From Hyphomonadaceae bacterium (GTDB taxonomy: Bacteria; Pseudomonadota; Alphaproteobacteria; Caulobacterales; Aquidulcibacteraceae): a stretch of DNA of 64,000 bases. Below, one piece after another: positions 42,596 to 51,118 of this stretch; positions within the stretch are counted from its first letter, which is position 1; each line of letters starts with the position of its first letter. Position numbers and translations under genes: made by a program. Location of the stretch: positions 1-64,000 of the forward strand of contig JAIELK010000004.1 of the NCBI GenBank assembly GCA_019753175.1, read 5' to 3'. The notes beneath the pieces are model-generated. The model saw only the letters and a list, made by a program, of their open reading frames with translations, was not told the origin of the DNA and did not search any database.

Positions 42596-43822
42596 ATGCC
42601 GCGGTTTCAGTACCTCGCCATCGACGCCGACGGGCGCCACAAGCGCGGCGGCGTCGACGCCGCCAATGAAAGCGCCGCGCGCGCCATGTTGGTGCGCAAG
42701 CGGCTGCTGCCGGTGGAGATCGGCGCGAGCGAAGGCGGGCGGCGGCGCGAAGCAGCCGCCGATCGTTCGGCGCCAAGCGGGGCCAAGCTCTCCCACAAGG
42801 CCGTGCTGTTGGTGACGCGCCAGCTCGCCACTCTGATCGAGGCGGCGGTGCCGGTCGACGAAGCGCTGGCGATGATCGCGGCTCAGCAGGAGCAGCCGGC
42901 CGCGCAGCGCATCGTCGCGGACATCCAGGCGGGTGTGGTTGAAGGCCAGCGCCTTGCCGACGCATTGGCGCGCCATCCGCGCAGTTTCTCCGGGCTCTAT
43001 CGCGCCGCCGTTGCGGGCGGCGAACAATCGGGCAAGCTCAGCTTCGTATTGGCCCGGCTCGCGGACTACCTCGAACGCGCCCACGCGCTCCGCAGCAAAG
43101 TAACGACTGCGATGATCTATCCGGCGGCCCTGAGCTTCGTTGCAATCACGGTTGTCGTCTGCCTGATGATCTTTGTCGTGCCGAGCCTGATCGAGCAGTT
43201 CGAACAATTCGATCAGCGTTTGCCGCTGCTCACGCAGATCCTGATCGGCGTCTCGCGGTTCCTGACCGCGTTCTGGCCGCTGCTGCTGATCGCGCTCGCG
43301 CTCGGCGGCTGGTTCATACGCGTCATGCTGGCGCGCGAGCCGGTGCGCGCGCAGCTCGATGGCTTCCTGCTGCGTGCGCCGATCATCGGGCGCTGGGTGG
43401 TGGCGGTGAACGCCAGCCGCTTCATCCGCGCAGTTTCGACGCTGGTGTCCTCCGGCATGCCGGTTCTGGAAAGCGTGCGCGCCGCACGCGAATCCGTCGG
43501 CAATCTCGAAGTACGCAAGGCGGTGCTGCGCATGGCGGAACGCATCGAGGAAGGCGAGCCATTCTCGCAGGCGATGCGGCGCTCCGGCGTCATTCCCCCG
43601 ATGGTCACCTACATGGCCCACAGCGGGGAAAACGCCGGCGAGCTGCCCTCGATGCTGGACAAGGCCGCCGCCCATCTCGATCAGGAGTTCGAGAGCTTTA
43701 CCGCGTCCGCGCTCAGCCTGTTGGAGCCGGCGATCATTGTGTTCATGGGACTCGTGGTCGCCTCGATCGTGCTTGCGATCATGTTGCCGATCCTGCAATT
43801 GAACCGTCTGGCGATAGGGTGA
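42596..43822 (+). CDS. gspF: Type II secretion inner-membrane platform protein
   Basis: A 408-residue polytopic protein. The N-terminus MPRFQYLAIDADGRHKRGGV is typical of GspF. Two homologous cytoplasmic GspF domains are seen (LVTRQLATLIEAAVPVDEAL about 70-190; FIRAVSTLVSSGMPVLESVR about 270-390), with three transmembrane helices (around 168-195, 220-245 and 375-400). It follows gspE by 8 nt and gspG follows by 7 nt. Confidence 0.96.
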   Translation: MPRFQYLAIDADGRHKRGGVDAANESAARAMLVRKRLLPVEIGASEGGRRREAAADRSAPSGAKLSHKAVLLVTRQLATLIEAAVPVDEALAMIAAQQEQPAAQRIVADIQAGVVEGQRLADALARHPRSFSGLYRAAVAGGEQSGKLSFVLARLADYLERAHALRSKVTTAMIYPAALSFVAITVVVCLMIFVVPSLIEQFEQFDQRLPLLTQILIGVSRFLTAFWPLLLIALALGGWFIRVMLAREPVRAQLDGFLLRAPIIGRWVVAVNASRFIRAVSTLVSSGMPVLESVRAARESVGNLEVRKAVLRMAERIEEGEPFSQAMRRSGVIPPMVTYMAHSGENAGELPSMLDKAAAHLDQEFESFTASALSLLEPAIIVFMGLVVASIVLAIMLPILQLNRLAIG

Positions 43823-43829
43823 GGAAACC

Positions 43830-44300
43830 ATGTTGAAAGCCATGCTGCAGCGGGCGTTGCGCCGCCGCCGGAGCGGCCAGCGGCTTCATCGTGAAGCCGG
43901 CGTGACTTTGGTGGAGATGATGGTCGTGATTGTCATCATCGGCCTTGTCACCGCCATCGTCGTCATCAACGTGCTGCCGGCGCAGGACACTGCGCGGATC
44001 GAGAAAGCGCGCGCCGACATTCGTCTGATCGAGCAGGCGCTCGAATTGTACCGGCTGGACTATGCTCGTTATCCCAGTATGGACCTCGGCCTGCAGGCGC
44101 TGGTCGAGCCGCCGCAGGAAGGCGCTCAAGCCGCGGTGCAGCGCGAATCCTACATCCGCCGCCTGCCGAACGATCCGTGGGGGCGCCCGTACGAATATGT
44201 CATTCCCGGTGAACACGGCCCCTTCGACGTGTATACGCTCGGCGCCGACGCGCAGGAGGGCGGCGATGGCGTGGATGGCGACATCGGCAACTGGCAGTAA
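43830..44300 (+). CDS. gspG: Type II secretion major pseudopilin
   Basis: A 156-residue pseudopilin. The prepilin peptidase site is EAG|VTLVEMMVVIVIIGLV with Gly at -1 and Glu at +5, and the leader is about 24 residues, longer than usual. The calcium-binding C-terminal region (YIRRLPNDPWGRPYEYVIPG, then HGPFDVYTLGADAQEGG) is that of major pseudopilins. It overlaps the start of gspH. Confidence 0.96.
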   Translation: MLKAMLQRALRRRRSGQRLHREAGVTLVEMMVVIVIIGLVTAIVVINVLPAQDTARIEKARADIRLIEQALELYRLDYARYPSMDLGLQALVEPPQEGAQAAVQRESYIRRLPNDPWGRPYEYVIPGEHGPFDVYTLGADAQEGGDGVDGDIGNWQ

Positions 44301-44769
44301 GCGCCTCGCGCGCGACGCGGGCGTCAGCCTGGTGGAAGCCATGGTGGCGCTGATGATCATTGGCCTGATTGTCGGCGCGGTGGTGCTGCTTGCGCCTGGC
44401 CCCGGACGCGAAACCCGCACCGAGGCGGAACGCCTGGCCGCGCGCATCGCCTTTGCGCGCGAGGAGAGCGTCATCGTCAACCGCACCATCGCCCTCAATC
44501 TGACCCCCGAGGGTTATGGCTTCGAGCGGCTGGAGAGCAATGGATGGGCGCCCGCCGAGCATGGTTCGCCGCTCGGGTTTCGCGCCTGGCCGGCCGCGCT
44601 CGACGTCAGAGTGGAACAAAGCGCCAGTGAAGCGCAGGACGCGCGCATTGCCCGTTTCGACGCTCTCGGTGGGGCGACGCCCGTATCGGTCATCTTCGAC
44701 GGTTCCGGCGCCCGCTGGCGCGTTGCCGTCACGGCGGAAGGCGAGGTCGATGTTGCGCTCGCCGAGTGA
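44266..44769 (+). CDS. gspH: Type II secretion minor pseudopilin H
   Basis: A 167-residue minor pseudopilin with leader and cleavage site DAG|VSLVEAMVALMIIGLI. The ATG at 44266, chosen for the AGGAGG ribosome site, lies inside the last 35 nt of gspG, so expression is coupled. The rest is the GspH-like fold (ARIAFAREESVIVNRTIALN, LTPEGYGFERL). A Met at 44275 is an alternative start. Confidence 0.88.
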   Translation: MAWMATSATGSKRLARDAGVSLVEAMVALMIIGLIVGAVVLLAPGPGRETRTEAERLAARIAFAREESVIVNRTIALNLTPEGYGFERLESNGWAPAEHGSPLGFRAWPAALDVRVEQSASEAQDARIARFDALGGATPVSVIFDGSGARWRVAVTAEGEVDVALAE

Positions 44770-45127
44770 TTCCGGATTTTCGCTGATCGAAGCACTGGTG
44801 GCGCTTGCCGTGTTCGCGATGGCGGGCGTGGCGCTTGTGCAGCTGCAGACGCACGCGCTCGGCGCCTTTGCGCAAACCGAGACCCGAGCGCTCGCCGATC
44901 TCGCGGCGCAAAACCGATTGACCGAAATCGTGTCGTCGACCACGCGCCCGGCGCCCGGCGCGCGCGAGGAGCAGGTGGCGTTCGCAGGCCGTACCTGGAG
45001 CATGACCACGACCGTGGTGGAGACGCCTGCGCCAGAGACGTTTCGCGTCAGCGTCGCGGTCAGCACGCCCGGCGCCGCACCCGTCGCCGTCGCGCACGCG
45101 TTCTACGCCGCGGGGGAGACGCCATGA
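44750..45127 (+). CDS. gspI: Type II secretion minor pseudopilin I
   Basis: A 125-residue minor pseudopilin: a short leader MLRSPSDSG then FSLIEALVALAVFAMAGVAL as the hydrophobic helix with Glu at +5. The C-terminal part contains ALADLAAQNRLTEIVSS, as in GspI. It starts 20 nt inside gspH and overlaps gspJ by 4 nt. Confidence 0.92.
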   Translation: MLRSPSDSGFSLIEALVALAVFAMAGVALVQLQTHALGAFAQTETRALADLAAQNRLTEIVSSTTRPAPGAREEQVAFAGRTWSMTTTVVETPAPETFRVSVAVSTPGAAPVAVAHAFYAAGETP

Positions 45128-45732
45128 GCGCGCGCCGCGCAGCCGATGACGCAGGCTTCACGCTGATCGAGGCGATGATCTCGCTGTTTGTGTTCAGCCT
45201 GATCGCGGCCGGTTCGGTGCTGATGCTGACGCAGAGCGTCAACACTCAGGCGCGCGTCGCCGAGGCGCAGGCGGCGCTGCGCGACGTGCAAACCGCGCGC
45301 GCGGTGCTGAGTGCTGACCTCGCCCAGTATGTCGGGCGCGAGATTCGCGAAGCGAACGGTCGGGTGCGCCCCCGTCTCATCGGCGGCGATGCGGACGCGC
45401 CGCTTGCTTTCGTGCGCGCCGCCGCCGAGCCCGATGGCGAGCGTGGCGCCATCACCTCGCTGGCTCTTGTGGAGTATGTCTTCGTCGACGGTTCGCTGAT
45501 CCGCCGCTCGCGCACGCGCCTCGATGGCGCCGCGATCGAGGAGACGACCGAAAGCGTGGTTATCGCCGACGCCGGCGAGGCGCGCTTTGAGTTTTACGAT
45601 GGCGCCGCGTGGCGCCAACAATGGTTGGTGGGCGCGCAGGGCAGCGCCCCGCCGCGCGCGGTGGCCTTGATCTTCGCATCGCGGCGTTACGGCGAAGTGC
45701 GGATCGAAGCCATGGTGGGGCTTTCCGGATGA
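45124..45732 (+). CDS. gspJ: Type II secretion minor pseudopilin J
   Basis: A 202-residue minor pseudopilin with site DAG|FTLIEAMISLFVFSLIAAGS. The globular part is beta-rich (VLSADLAQYVGREIREANG, LALVEYVFVDGSLIRRS), typical of GspJ. Coupled at both ends by 4-nt ATGA overlaps with gspI and gspK. Confidence 0.92.
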   Translation: MSARRAADDAGFTLIEAMISLFVFSLIAAGSVLMLTQSVNTQARVAEAQAALRDVQTARAVLSADLAQYVGREIREANGRVRPRLIGGDADAPLAFVRAAAEPDGERGAITSLALVEYVFVDGSLIRRSRTRLDGAAIEETTESVVIADAGEARFEFYDGAAWRQQWLVGAQGSAPPRAVALIFASRRYGEVRIEAMVGLSG

Positions 45733-46715
45733 AGCGCGGCGCGCAAACCGATCGCGGTGCTGCGCTGGTCACGGTGTTGACCATGCTGGCGGTGATGTCC
45801 ACGCTGGCGATCGTGGTCGTCGACGCCGCCAATATGAGCATGCGCCGCACTGGCAATCTCGTGCGCATGGAGCAGACGCGCTGGTACCTGATGGGCGCGG
45901 AGGCGTTCGCCGCCAGCCGCATCGAGACGCTGCAGCGAGCGGCGGAGATCGGCCGCATCGACCAAGCCGAGTGGCAGAGCCGTCCCTTCACTTTTCCGCT
46001 CGATGATGGCGCGATGCGGGTCACGCTGCGAGACGGATCCAATTGCTTCAACCTCAACAGCATGGTGCAGGGCGAGACCGAGACGAACGCCAACGCGGCC
46101 GCGATCATGCAGTTCGCGCGGCTGCTGGACCTGCTCGGCGTGCGCTCGGACCGGGTGGGGCTTGGTGCGGCGCTCGCTGATTGGATCGACACCGACAGAG
46201 AGCAATCGCCAGGCGGCGCCGAGGACGGCGTTCGCGACGGCGCGCCGTATCGGCCCGCCAACACGTTGATGGCCGATGTCAGCGAACTGGCGCGCGTGCA
46301 GGGCTTCGATGACGGCATTGTCTCCGTCATTGCCGCCTACGTGTGCGTGCGGCCGACGACCGCGCCCAATCGCATCAACCCGAACACGCTGCGCCCCGAG
46401 GATGCGCCGCTGCTGGCGATGCTCTTGCCGGACGTCGGCGTCGAGGACGCGCGCCGCGTGATCCGCGACCGGCCGCCCGGCGGGTGGCAGAACCTTGACT
46501 CGTTCTTCGCGCACCCGCGTCTTGTCGGCCTCGAGATGAATGACCTGCGCCGCGGGAGTTTCTCGATGCAAACCGCCTATTACGTGATGACCGCCCAGGT
46601 CGAGCGCGACGGCGCGCGCGAGTCCGGCGCCGCCCTCATCCGCGCCACCCCTGGTGGCGGCGGTGTCGTGGTGCGTCGTTTGTTTGGGGTTGGACTGGCG
46701 GAGCGTCCGCTTTGA
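45729..46715 (+). CDS. gspK: Type II secretion minor pseudopilin K
   Basis: A 328-residue large minor pseudopilin. After a short leader, the helix reads GAALVTVLTMLAVMSTLAIV; the +5 residue is not Glu, which is normal for GspK, the tip pseudopilin. The globular region has NSMVQGETETNANAAAIMQF, INPNTLRPEDAPLLAMLLP and GWQNLDSFFAHP, in keeping with the GspK domain. Coupled to gspJ and gspL. Confidence 0.92.
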   Translation: MKRGAQTDRGAALVTVLTMLAVMSTLAIVVVDAANMSMRRTGNLVRMEQTRWYLMGAEAFAASRIETLQRAAEIGRIDQAEWQSRPFTFPLDDGAMRVTLRDGSNCFNLNSMVQGETETNANAAAIMQFARLLDLLGVRSDRVGLGAALADWIDTDREQSPGGAEDGVRDGAPYRPANTLMADVSELARVQGFDDGIVSVIAAYVCVRPTTAPNRINPNTLRPEDAPLLAMLLPDVGVEDARRVIRDRPPGGWQNLDSFFAHPRLVGLEMNDLRRGSFSMQTAYYVMTAQVERDGARESGAALIRATPGGGGVVVRRLFGVGLAERPL

Positions 46716-47926
46716 GCGAAGCGCTGGTCTTGATCGCAGGTGAAACTCCCGAAGAGCCGGTGGCGTGGGCGCGCGTCGACGCAGCTGGTCGCGTGATCGA
46801 ACGCGGGGTCGCGCGCGCAGGCGAGCGCGCGCCTGCGGCGCATCCTGCACGCACCGCGCTGGTCATCTCGGCCGCGGAGGCGCGATTGCGCCGACTGGAA
46901 TTGCCGGCGCGAACCGAGGCGCAAGCGCGCGCGGGTGCGCCGTTCCTGTTCGAAGGCGAACTCGCCGACACCGAAGACGTGCACTATGCGGTCGGCGCCG
47001 CACAAGACGCCAGTGGCGCGCGGCTCGCCGCGGCAATGTCCGCGCGCCGTCTGCGGCAATGGCTCGATCGGTGTGAAACTCTCGGCGCCGATCCGCACGT
47101 CGTGCTGCTCGATTGCACGACCTGGCCGACGCCGGCGGGCGAGGTGCAGATCGTGGCGACGCCGCAGCGGGTGATCGTTGCTGGCGGCGCGCGCGGCGGG
47201 TTTACGATCGAGCCTTCACTTGCGCCAGCCGTGTTCGCCCGTTGGTTGGGAGAGGCCCAGGGCCACGGCATGCGCGTTGTCTTGATGGACGATCACGTCG
47301 ATGCATGGCGCAACGCGCTGGGGTCGCACGCGACGCGCTTGGAGACGGCGCACGCACCGGACATCCTCGACACGCTGGCGCACGGTGCGGCGAACGTCCC
47401 AGCCGCCGCGCCCAATCTGCGACAAGGCGCGTTCGCGCCTTCCGGCCGCAGCGAAAAACCGCTCAAGCTGTGGCGCTTCGCTGCGCTGTTGGCCGCCGCC
47501 GCCCTGTTGTTGCAGGTGGGCGCGCTGCTGATCGCCGGCGTTCGCGACCACCAAGCCGCGCGCCAAACGCTGGCGGCGGCGGAGCGCGACTTCCGCGAAC
47601 TGCGCCCGGGCGCGCGCGTGACCAACCTTCGCGCGCAGGTGGCCGCGCTCGTGAATCAGGCGGAGCAGTCGGGGCGCCACCCGGTGTTGACGGTGTCGCA
47701 GCCGTTAAGCGAAGTGTTGCGCCAACAGCCGCTGGCGCGCATGGACGACATCCGTCACCAATCGCCGGGGCGCGGCGTGGTGGTGCAACTCTCTGCTTCG
47801 GACCCGGCCGCGCTCGAAGCGGTCGCAGCGGCGTTGCGTCAGCAGGGACTGAGCGTCGACACCCAACAGCTGCCGCCGCGCAACGGCCGCCATGCGGCCG
47901 AGTTGCGCCTGGAGGCGCCGCCATGA
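46712..47926 (+). CDS. gspL: Type II secretion protein L
   Basis: A 404-residue bitopic protein linking the ATPase to the inner-membrane platform. An actin-like cytoplasmic domain (about 1-245), one transmembrane helix (about 252-272, AALLAAAALLLQVGALLIAG) and a periplasmic ferredoxin-like domain (about 325-404) are seen. The start is TTG at 46712, overlapping the gspK stop (TTGA), with GGAG upstream; no ATG fits. Confidence 0.88.
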   Translation: MSEALVLIAGETPEEPVAWARVDAAGRVIERGVARAGERAPAAHPARTALVISAAEARLRRLELPARTEAQARAGAPFLFEGELADTEDVHYAVGAAQDASGARLAAAMSARRLRQWLDRCETLGADPHVVLLDCTTWPTPAGEVQIVATPQRVIVAGGARGGFTIEPSLAPAVFARWLGEAQGHGMRVVLMDDHVDAWRNALGSHATRLETAHAPDILDTLAHGAANVPAAAPNLRQGAFAPSGRSEKPLKLWRFAALLAAAALLLQVGALLIAGVRDHQAARQTLAAAERDFRELRPGARVTNLRAQVAALVNQAEQSGRHPVLTVSQPLSEVLRQQPLARMDDIRHQSPGRGVVVQLSASDPAALEAVAAALRQQGLSVDTQQLPPRNGRHAAELRLEAPP

Positions 47927-48399
47927 TTACGCAACTTGCCGCATGGTGGCGGGCGCGAACGTCGCGTGAGCGATGGCTCATTCAAGCCGCGGGCGTGCTC
48001 GTCTTCGCGATCCTGCTGCCGGCCTGGGTCTATCTGAGCGCGGCCTCCTTCCGCGACAACGCAGCCAGCGCGCTCGCCCGCGCAAACCAGGTCAGCGACC
48101 AGATCACGCAGCTCCGCGAAGCCGCGCGTGTGCAAGGCATGGAAACGCTTGGCGCCGACGGCTCGCTGCGCGAGCGCGTGCTCGCCGCCGCTTCGTCGAA
48201 CAACCTGAGCACCATGGCGCTGGAAGCGGCCGGCCCGGACCGTATTCGCGTCGCGTTCGAGAGCGCCGACTCGCTGGCGGTCTATCGCTGGATGGAAGCA
48301 ATGGGACGGCGCGGCGCCACCATCTCGCGCACGACGATGACTCGTGTCGGCGCGAGCGACTTGGTCAACGCCGAGTTCGAAGTCGCGGAGGGGCCGTGA
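47923..48399 (+). CDS. gspM: Type II secretion protein M
   Basis: A 158-residue bitopic protein. N-terminal RARTSRERWLIQAAG precedes a single transmembrane helix (about 19-40) and a periplasmic ferredoxin-like domain with LAVYRWMEAMGRRGATISRT. It partners GspL. It overlaps gspL by 4 nt and gspN by 4 nt. Confidence 0.9.
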   Translation: MITQLAAWWRARTSRERWLIQAAGVLVFAILLPAWVYLSAASFRDNAASALARANQVSDQITQLREAARVQGMETLGADGSLRERVLAAASSNNLSTMALEAAGPDRIRVAFESADSLAVYRWMEAMGRRGATISRTTMTRVGASDLVNAEFEVAEGP

Positions 48400-49130
48400 G
48401 CATCAAGCTTTGGCACGTCCTCGTCTTCGTGTTTGCGCTGGTGGTGTTCGCGCTTGCTGGCGCGCCCGCGCGTGTGCTCGCCCCGCAGCATCCCGGAGCG
48501 TTCACCTACGAGCGGGCAGACGGCACGGTCTGGCGCGGCCGGCTGGAGGCGGTCCGCGTCGGCGCGCTGAGCGCAGGTTCGCTCTCCTGGCGAATTGCGC
48601 TGTTCGATGTGCTGCAAGGCAAGATCGATGCGCCGATTGGAATCAGCGGCGGCGACGTGGCTGGCGAAGGGCGCCTGCTTGCGAACCTGCAGGGGGACCG
48701 GCGTCTGATGATTGCGCAGCTCCGCATCGACGGTATGCCGCTCGGGGCCGCAATGCTGCCGGGGCAAACGCAAATCGAGGGCGTCGACGTGTTTTTCGAC
48801 GCGGGCCAATGCGTTCAGGCCGAGGGGCGCGCGACATCCGACGTGCTGCAACGCGCCGGTCAGACGCTGCGCTTTGACGGTCCTGCGCTCGCGGGTGCGA
48901 TGCGCTGTGATGGCGCTGACGCGCTGCTGGAGCTGACCGGAACCAATGTTGCTGGCGATTCTGCGCTGGTCACGGTGCGTCTTCGCGGCGACGGCTCCGG
49001 TGAGTGGCGCGTCGGCGTGCGCTCGGCTAGCATTGAAACCCAGGCCGCGCTCGTTGCGGCGGGCCTCACGGCCGATCCCGTTTCGGGTGAAACCAGCATC
49101 AGCGAAGGCATGACATGGCTCCCGTTCTGA
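48396..49130 (+). CDS. gspN: Type II secretion protein N
   Basis: A 244-residue protein with an N-terminal hydrophobic helix (VLVFVFALVVFALAGAPA) and a periplasmic domain with RADGTVWRGRLEAVRVGAL and LSWRIALFDVLQGKI, matching GspN, a protein found in only some type II systems. The start is GTG, overlapping the gspM stop. It overlaps the downstream lipoprotein gene by 16 nt. Confidence 0.88.
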   Translation: MSIKLWHVLVFVFALVVFALAGAPARVLAPQHPGAFTYERADGTVWRGRLEAVRVGALSAGSLSWRIALFDVLQGKIDAPIGISGGDVAGEGRLLANLQGDRRLMIAQLRIDGMPLGAAMLPGQTQIEGVDVFFDAGQCVQAEGRATSDVLQRAGQTLRFDGPALAGAMRCDGADALLELTGTNVAGDSALVTVRLRGDGSGEWRVGVRSASIETQAALVAAGLTADPVSGETSISEGMTWLPF

Positions 49131-49630
49131 AGGCGTCTTTCGTTCGCGGCGTTGGCGCGGCTGCACTGGCGGTGCTGATCGCTGGCTGTGCGTCGGCGAG
49201 CCGGGCGGAGCGCCAGGACGCGCCCGAGCAAAGCCGCCAGACAATCGATGCGGGCGCCGTGCAACTCGAGACGCTCGCGCCGCAGCCGCTCAATCCGGGC
49301 CAATGCGGGCTGTTTCTGTGGGCGCAGGGCTCGCAAGAGCCTGCTTTCGTGTTCGTGTCGTACAACCGGCCAGCGGAAGCGATCGTGCGTCCGAATGGCC
49401 GCGAGAGACGTCTGGCCCGCACCGCAGGCGAGGGCGCTACAGTCTCTGGCGTGTTCGAGAGTCAGGCGTTCTCGGATGGCCGCATGACGCTCAGCGTGGA
49501 TGTCACCTTCGATCCAGAGCGCGAGCTGCACGGCGGCGCTGTTGTCGATCGCGGCGTGTTGCGGCTTCGCGATCAGGACGGGTGGGAGACCGTCATCCCG
49601 GTCGGCGGCCTCGCCGCGTGTCAGAGCTGA
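49115..49630 (+). CDS. Lipoprotein of unknown function at the end of the type II secretion operon
   Basis: A 171-residue lipoprotein: hydrophobic signal VGAAALAVLIAGC with lipobox Cys25. The mature part is small and beta-rich (PGQCGLFLWAQGSQEPAFVF, MTLSVDVTFDPERELHGG). I do not recognise the family. The start lies 16 nt inside gspN, so it is made with the secretion machine; it may be a pilotin-like, secretin-associated or substrate-handling lipoprotein. This is inference. Its stop overlaps the convergent peptidase gene by 10 nt. Confidence 0.8.
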   Translation: MAPVLKASFVRGVGAAALAVLIAGCASASRAERQDAPEQSRQTIDAGAVQLETLAPQPLNPGQCGLFLWAQGSQEPAFVFVSYNRPAEAIVRPNGRERRLARTAGEGATVSGVFESQAFSDGRMTLSVDVTFDPERELHGGAVVDRGVLRLRDQDGWETVIPVGGLAACQS

Positions 49631-50085
49631 GCGTAGGCCAGCACCAGCCAGACCGCGAACACGCCGATGCTGAGAAACGGCCCAAACGCCAAGGCGTCGG
49701 TGGCAGCGGTCTCGCGTCCGGCCAGGCGGCGCGCCGCCGCGTAAGCGACGCCGAGGGCGGAGGCGATCAGCACCACAAACGGCAAGCCCATCCAACCCAC
49801 CCAGGCGCCCGCGCCCGCCAGCAGCTTGGCGTCGCCCATGCCGAGGCCGTCGCGGCCGCGCAGCGCCCGGTAGGCGGCGCTCAGAGCCCACATCGCGCCG
49901 TAGCCGGCGGCCACGCCGATGAGCGAGTCGGGCACCGAGCGATTGAGCACCCAGGCAGCGCCCAGGCCCGCGAGCGCCAGGAGTGCATTCAGCACGTCGG
50001 GAATGCGCAGCGTACGCAGGTCGATCACACTGATGGTGAACAACAAGGCGAGCAGCACAAAGGTGGCGAGATGGGTGTAGAACAT
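49621..50085 (-). CDS. gspO: Prepilin peptidase (A24 family), peptidase domain only
   Basis: A 154-residue membrane protease with about five helices. The two catalytic aspartates lie in VIDLRTLRIPD (Asp22) and GLGMGDAKLLAG (Asp85), the GxGD family signature. It lacks the N-terminal domain and zinc cysteines of GspO/PilD that methylate the new pilin N-terminus, so it resembles TadV/CpaA-type peptidases. It probably cleaves the pseudopilins GspG-K. It is convergent to the gsp operon rather than in it, with a 10-nt overlap. Confidence 0.88.
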   Translation of the reverse strand: MFYTHLATFVLLALLFTISVIDLRTLRIPDVLNALLALAGLGAAWVLNRSVPDSLIGVAAGYGAMWALSAAYRALRGRDGLGMGDAKLLAGAGAWVGWMGLPFVVLIASALGVAYAAARRLAGRETAATDALAFGPFLSIGVFAVWLVLAYAQL

Positions 50086-50153
50086 CGCTTTGCGGAGTGT
50101 TAGGTCGCGCTAGCACGTGGGGCGGCCGTTCGATAGCGGCCAAAGATGGGGGC

Positions 50154-50167
50154 GTCACAAAAGTGAC
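50154..50167. promoter_or_regulatory. Small palindrome before pstC
   Basis: GTCAC-AAAA-GTGAC is a perfect 5-bp inverted repeat 27 bp before the pstC start. It could be an operator. A PhoB box would be expected for pst genes, but the 7-bp direct repeats of a Pho box were not convincingly found. Confidence 0.35.
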
Positions 50168-50194
50168 ACCGAAACATACAGTCGAGCCAGGCAG

Positions 50195-51118
50195 ATGACT
50201 GACGTTGCAGTGCGCGATTTCACGCAGCGCCGTGTGCGCTGGGCGGAGCGCATCATCGAGAGCGTCTTGTTCGCCGCGGCGCTGGTGGCGATCGCGGTGG
50301 TGTTGACCATTCTCTACATCGTGGTCTCGGAATCCGCCGGGTTCTTCGCGCAAGTGCCGGTGATGGAGTTTTTGACCGGCACGCGCTGGACTCCGCTGTT
50401 CGACAATCCGAGCTACGGCATCCTGCCGCTGGTCACCGGCACGTTCATGTCGACCTTGGTGGCGCTCACCGTCGCGGTGCCGCTTGGATTGCTGGTCGCC
50501 ATCTATCTGAGCGAGTTCGCCGGCGCCCGTGAACGCGAGACCATCAAACCGATTCTCGAACTGCTCGCTGCGGTGCCGACGGTCGTCTACGGATACTTCG
50601 CGCTCCTCTTCGTGACGCCGCTGCTGCAGGACGCGCTGCGTCCGTTTGGCGTTGAGTTGCCCTCGTTCAATCTTTTGTCGGCGGGTTTGGTCATCGGGCT
50701 GATGATCATTCCCTACATCGCCTCTCTCTCGGAGGATGCGATGCGTGCGGTTCCGCGCGCGATGCGAGACGGTTCGTTTGCGATGGGCGCGACGCGGCTC
50801 GAAACCGCGTTCCGCGTCGTGTTGCCGGCCGCGATCTCTGGGGTCATCGGCGCCGTCATCCTCGGCATGTCGCGCGCCATCGGCGAGACCATGATCGTCG
50901 CCATCGCCGGCGGCAGCCAGCCGCAGATGGTGTCGCATCCGATGCAGCAGGGGGCGACGGTCACCGCGTTCATCGCGCAGGTCGCCAAGGGCGATCTGCC
51001 TTGGGGAACGCTGCAATTCACCAGCATTTTCGCCGCCGGACTGGCGCTGCTGGTGCTCACCTTGATTTTTAATTTCGCCGCGTTCTGGCTGCAGCGCCGC
51101 TATCGGGAGGCCTATTGA
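50195..51118 (+). CDS. pstC: Phosphate ABC transporter permease PstC
   Basis: A 307-residue inner-membrane permease with about six helices. MEFLTGTRWTP, YGILPLVTGTFMSTLVALTV, LAAVPTVVYGYFALL and the EAA-loop region AMRDGSFAMGATRLETAFRV with SRAIGETMIVAIAGG are those of PstC. Its partner PstA is next, coupled by TGATG. No pstS, pstB or phoU gene is nearby, so the rest of the high-affinity phosphate system must be elsewhere. Confidence 0.95.
   Translation: MTDVAVRDFTQRRVRWAERIIESVLFAAALVAIAVVLTILYIVVSESAGFFAQVPVMEFLTGTRWTPLFDNPSYGILPLVTGTFMSTLVALTVAVPLGLLVAIYLSEFAGARERETIKPILELLAAVPTVVYGYFALLFVTPLLQDALRPFGVELPSFNLLSAGLVIGLMIIPYIASLSEDAMRAVPRAMRDGSFAMGATRLETAFRVVLPAAISGVIGAVILGMSRAIGETMIVAIAGGSQPQMVSHPMQQGATVTAFIAQVAKGDLPWGTLQFTSIFAAGLALLVLTLIFNFAAFWLQRRYREAY

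Noticed and set aside
50101-50194. A PhoB box upstream of pstC
   Set aside because: No pair of 7-bp CTGTCAT-like direct repeats at 11-bp spacing was found; only a short GTCAC palindrome is present.
48860-51016. A 718-codon open frame on the minus strand across gspN, the peptidase and pstC
   Set aside because: It runs antisense to several genes with clear family motifs, its translation is Arg/His/Gln-rich without motifs, and long antisense frames are expected at this GC content.
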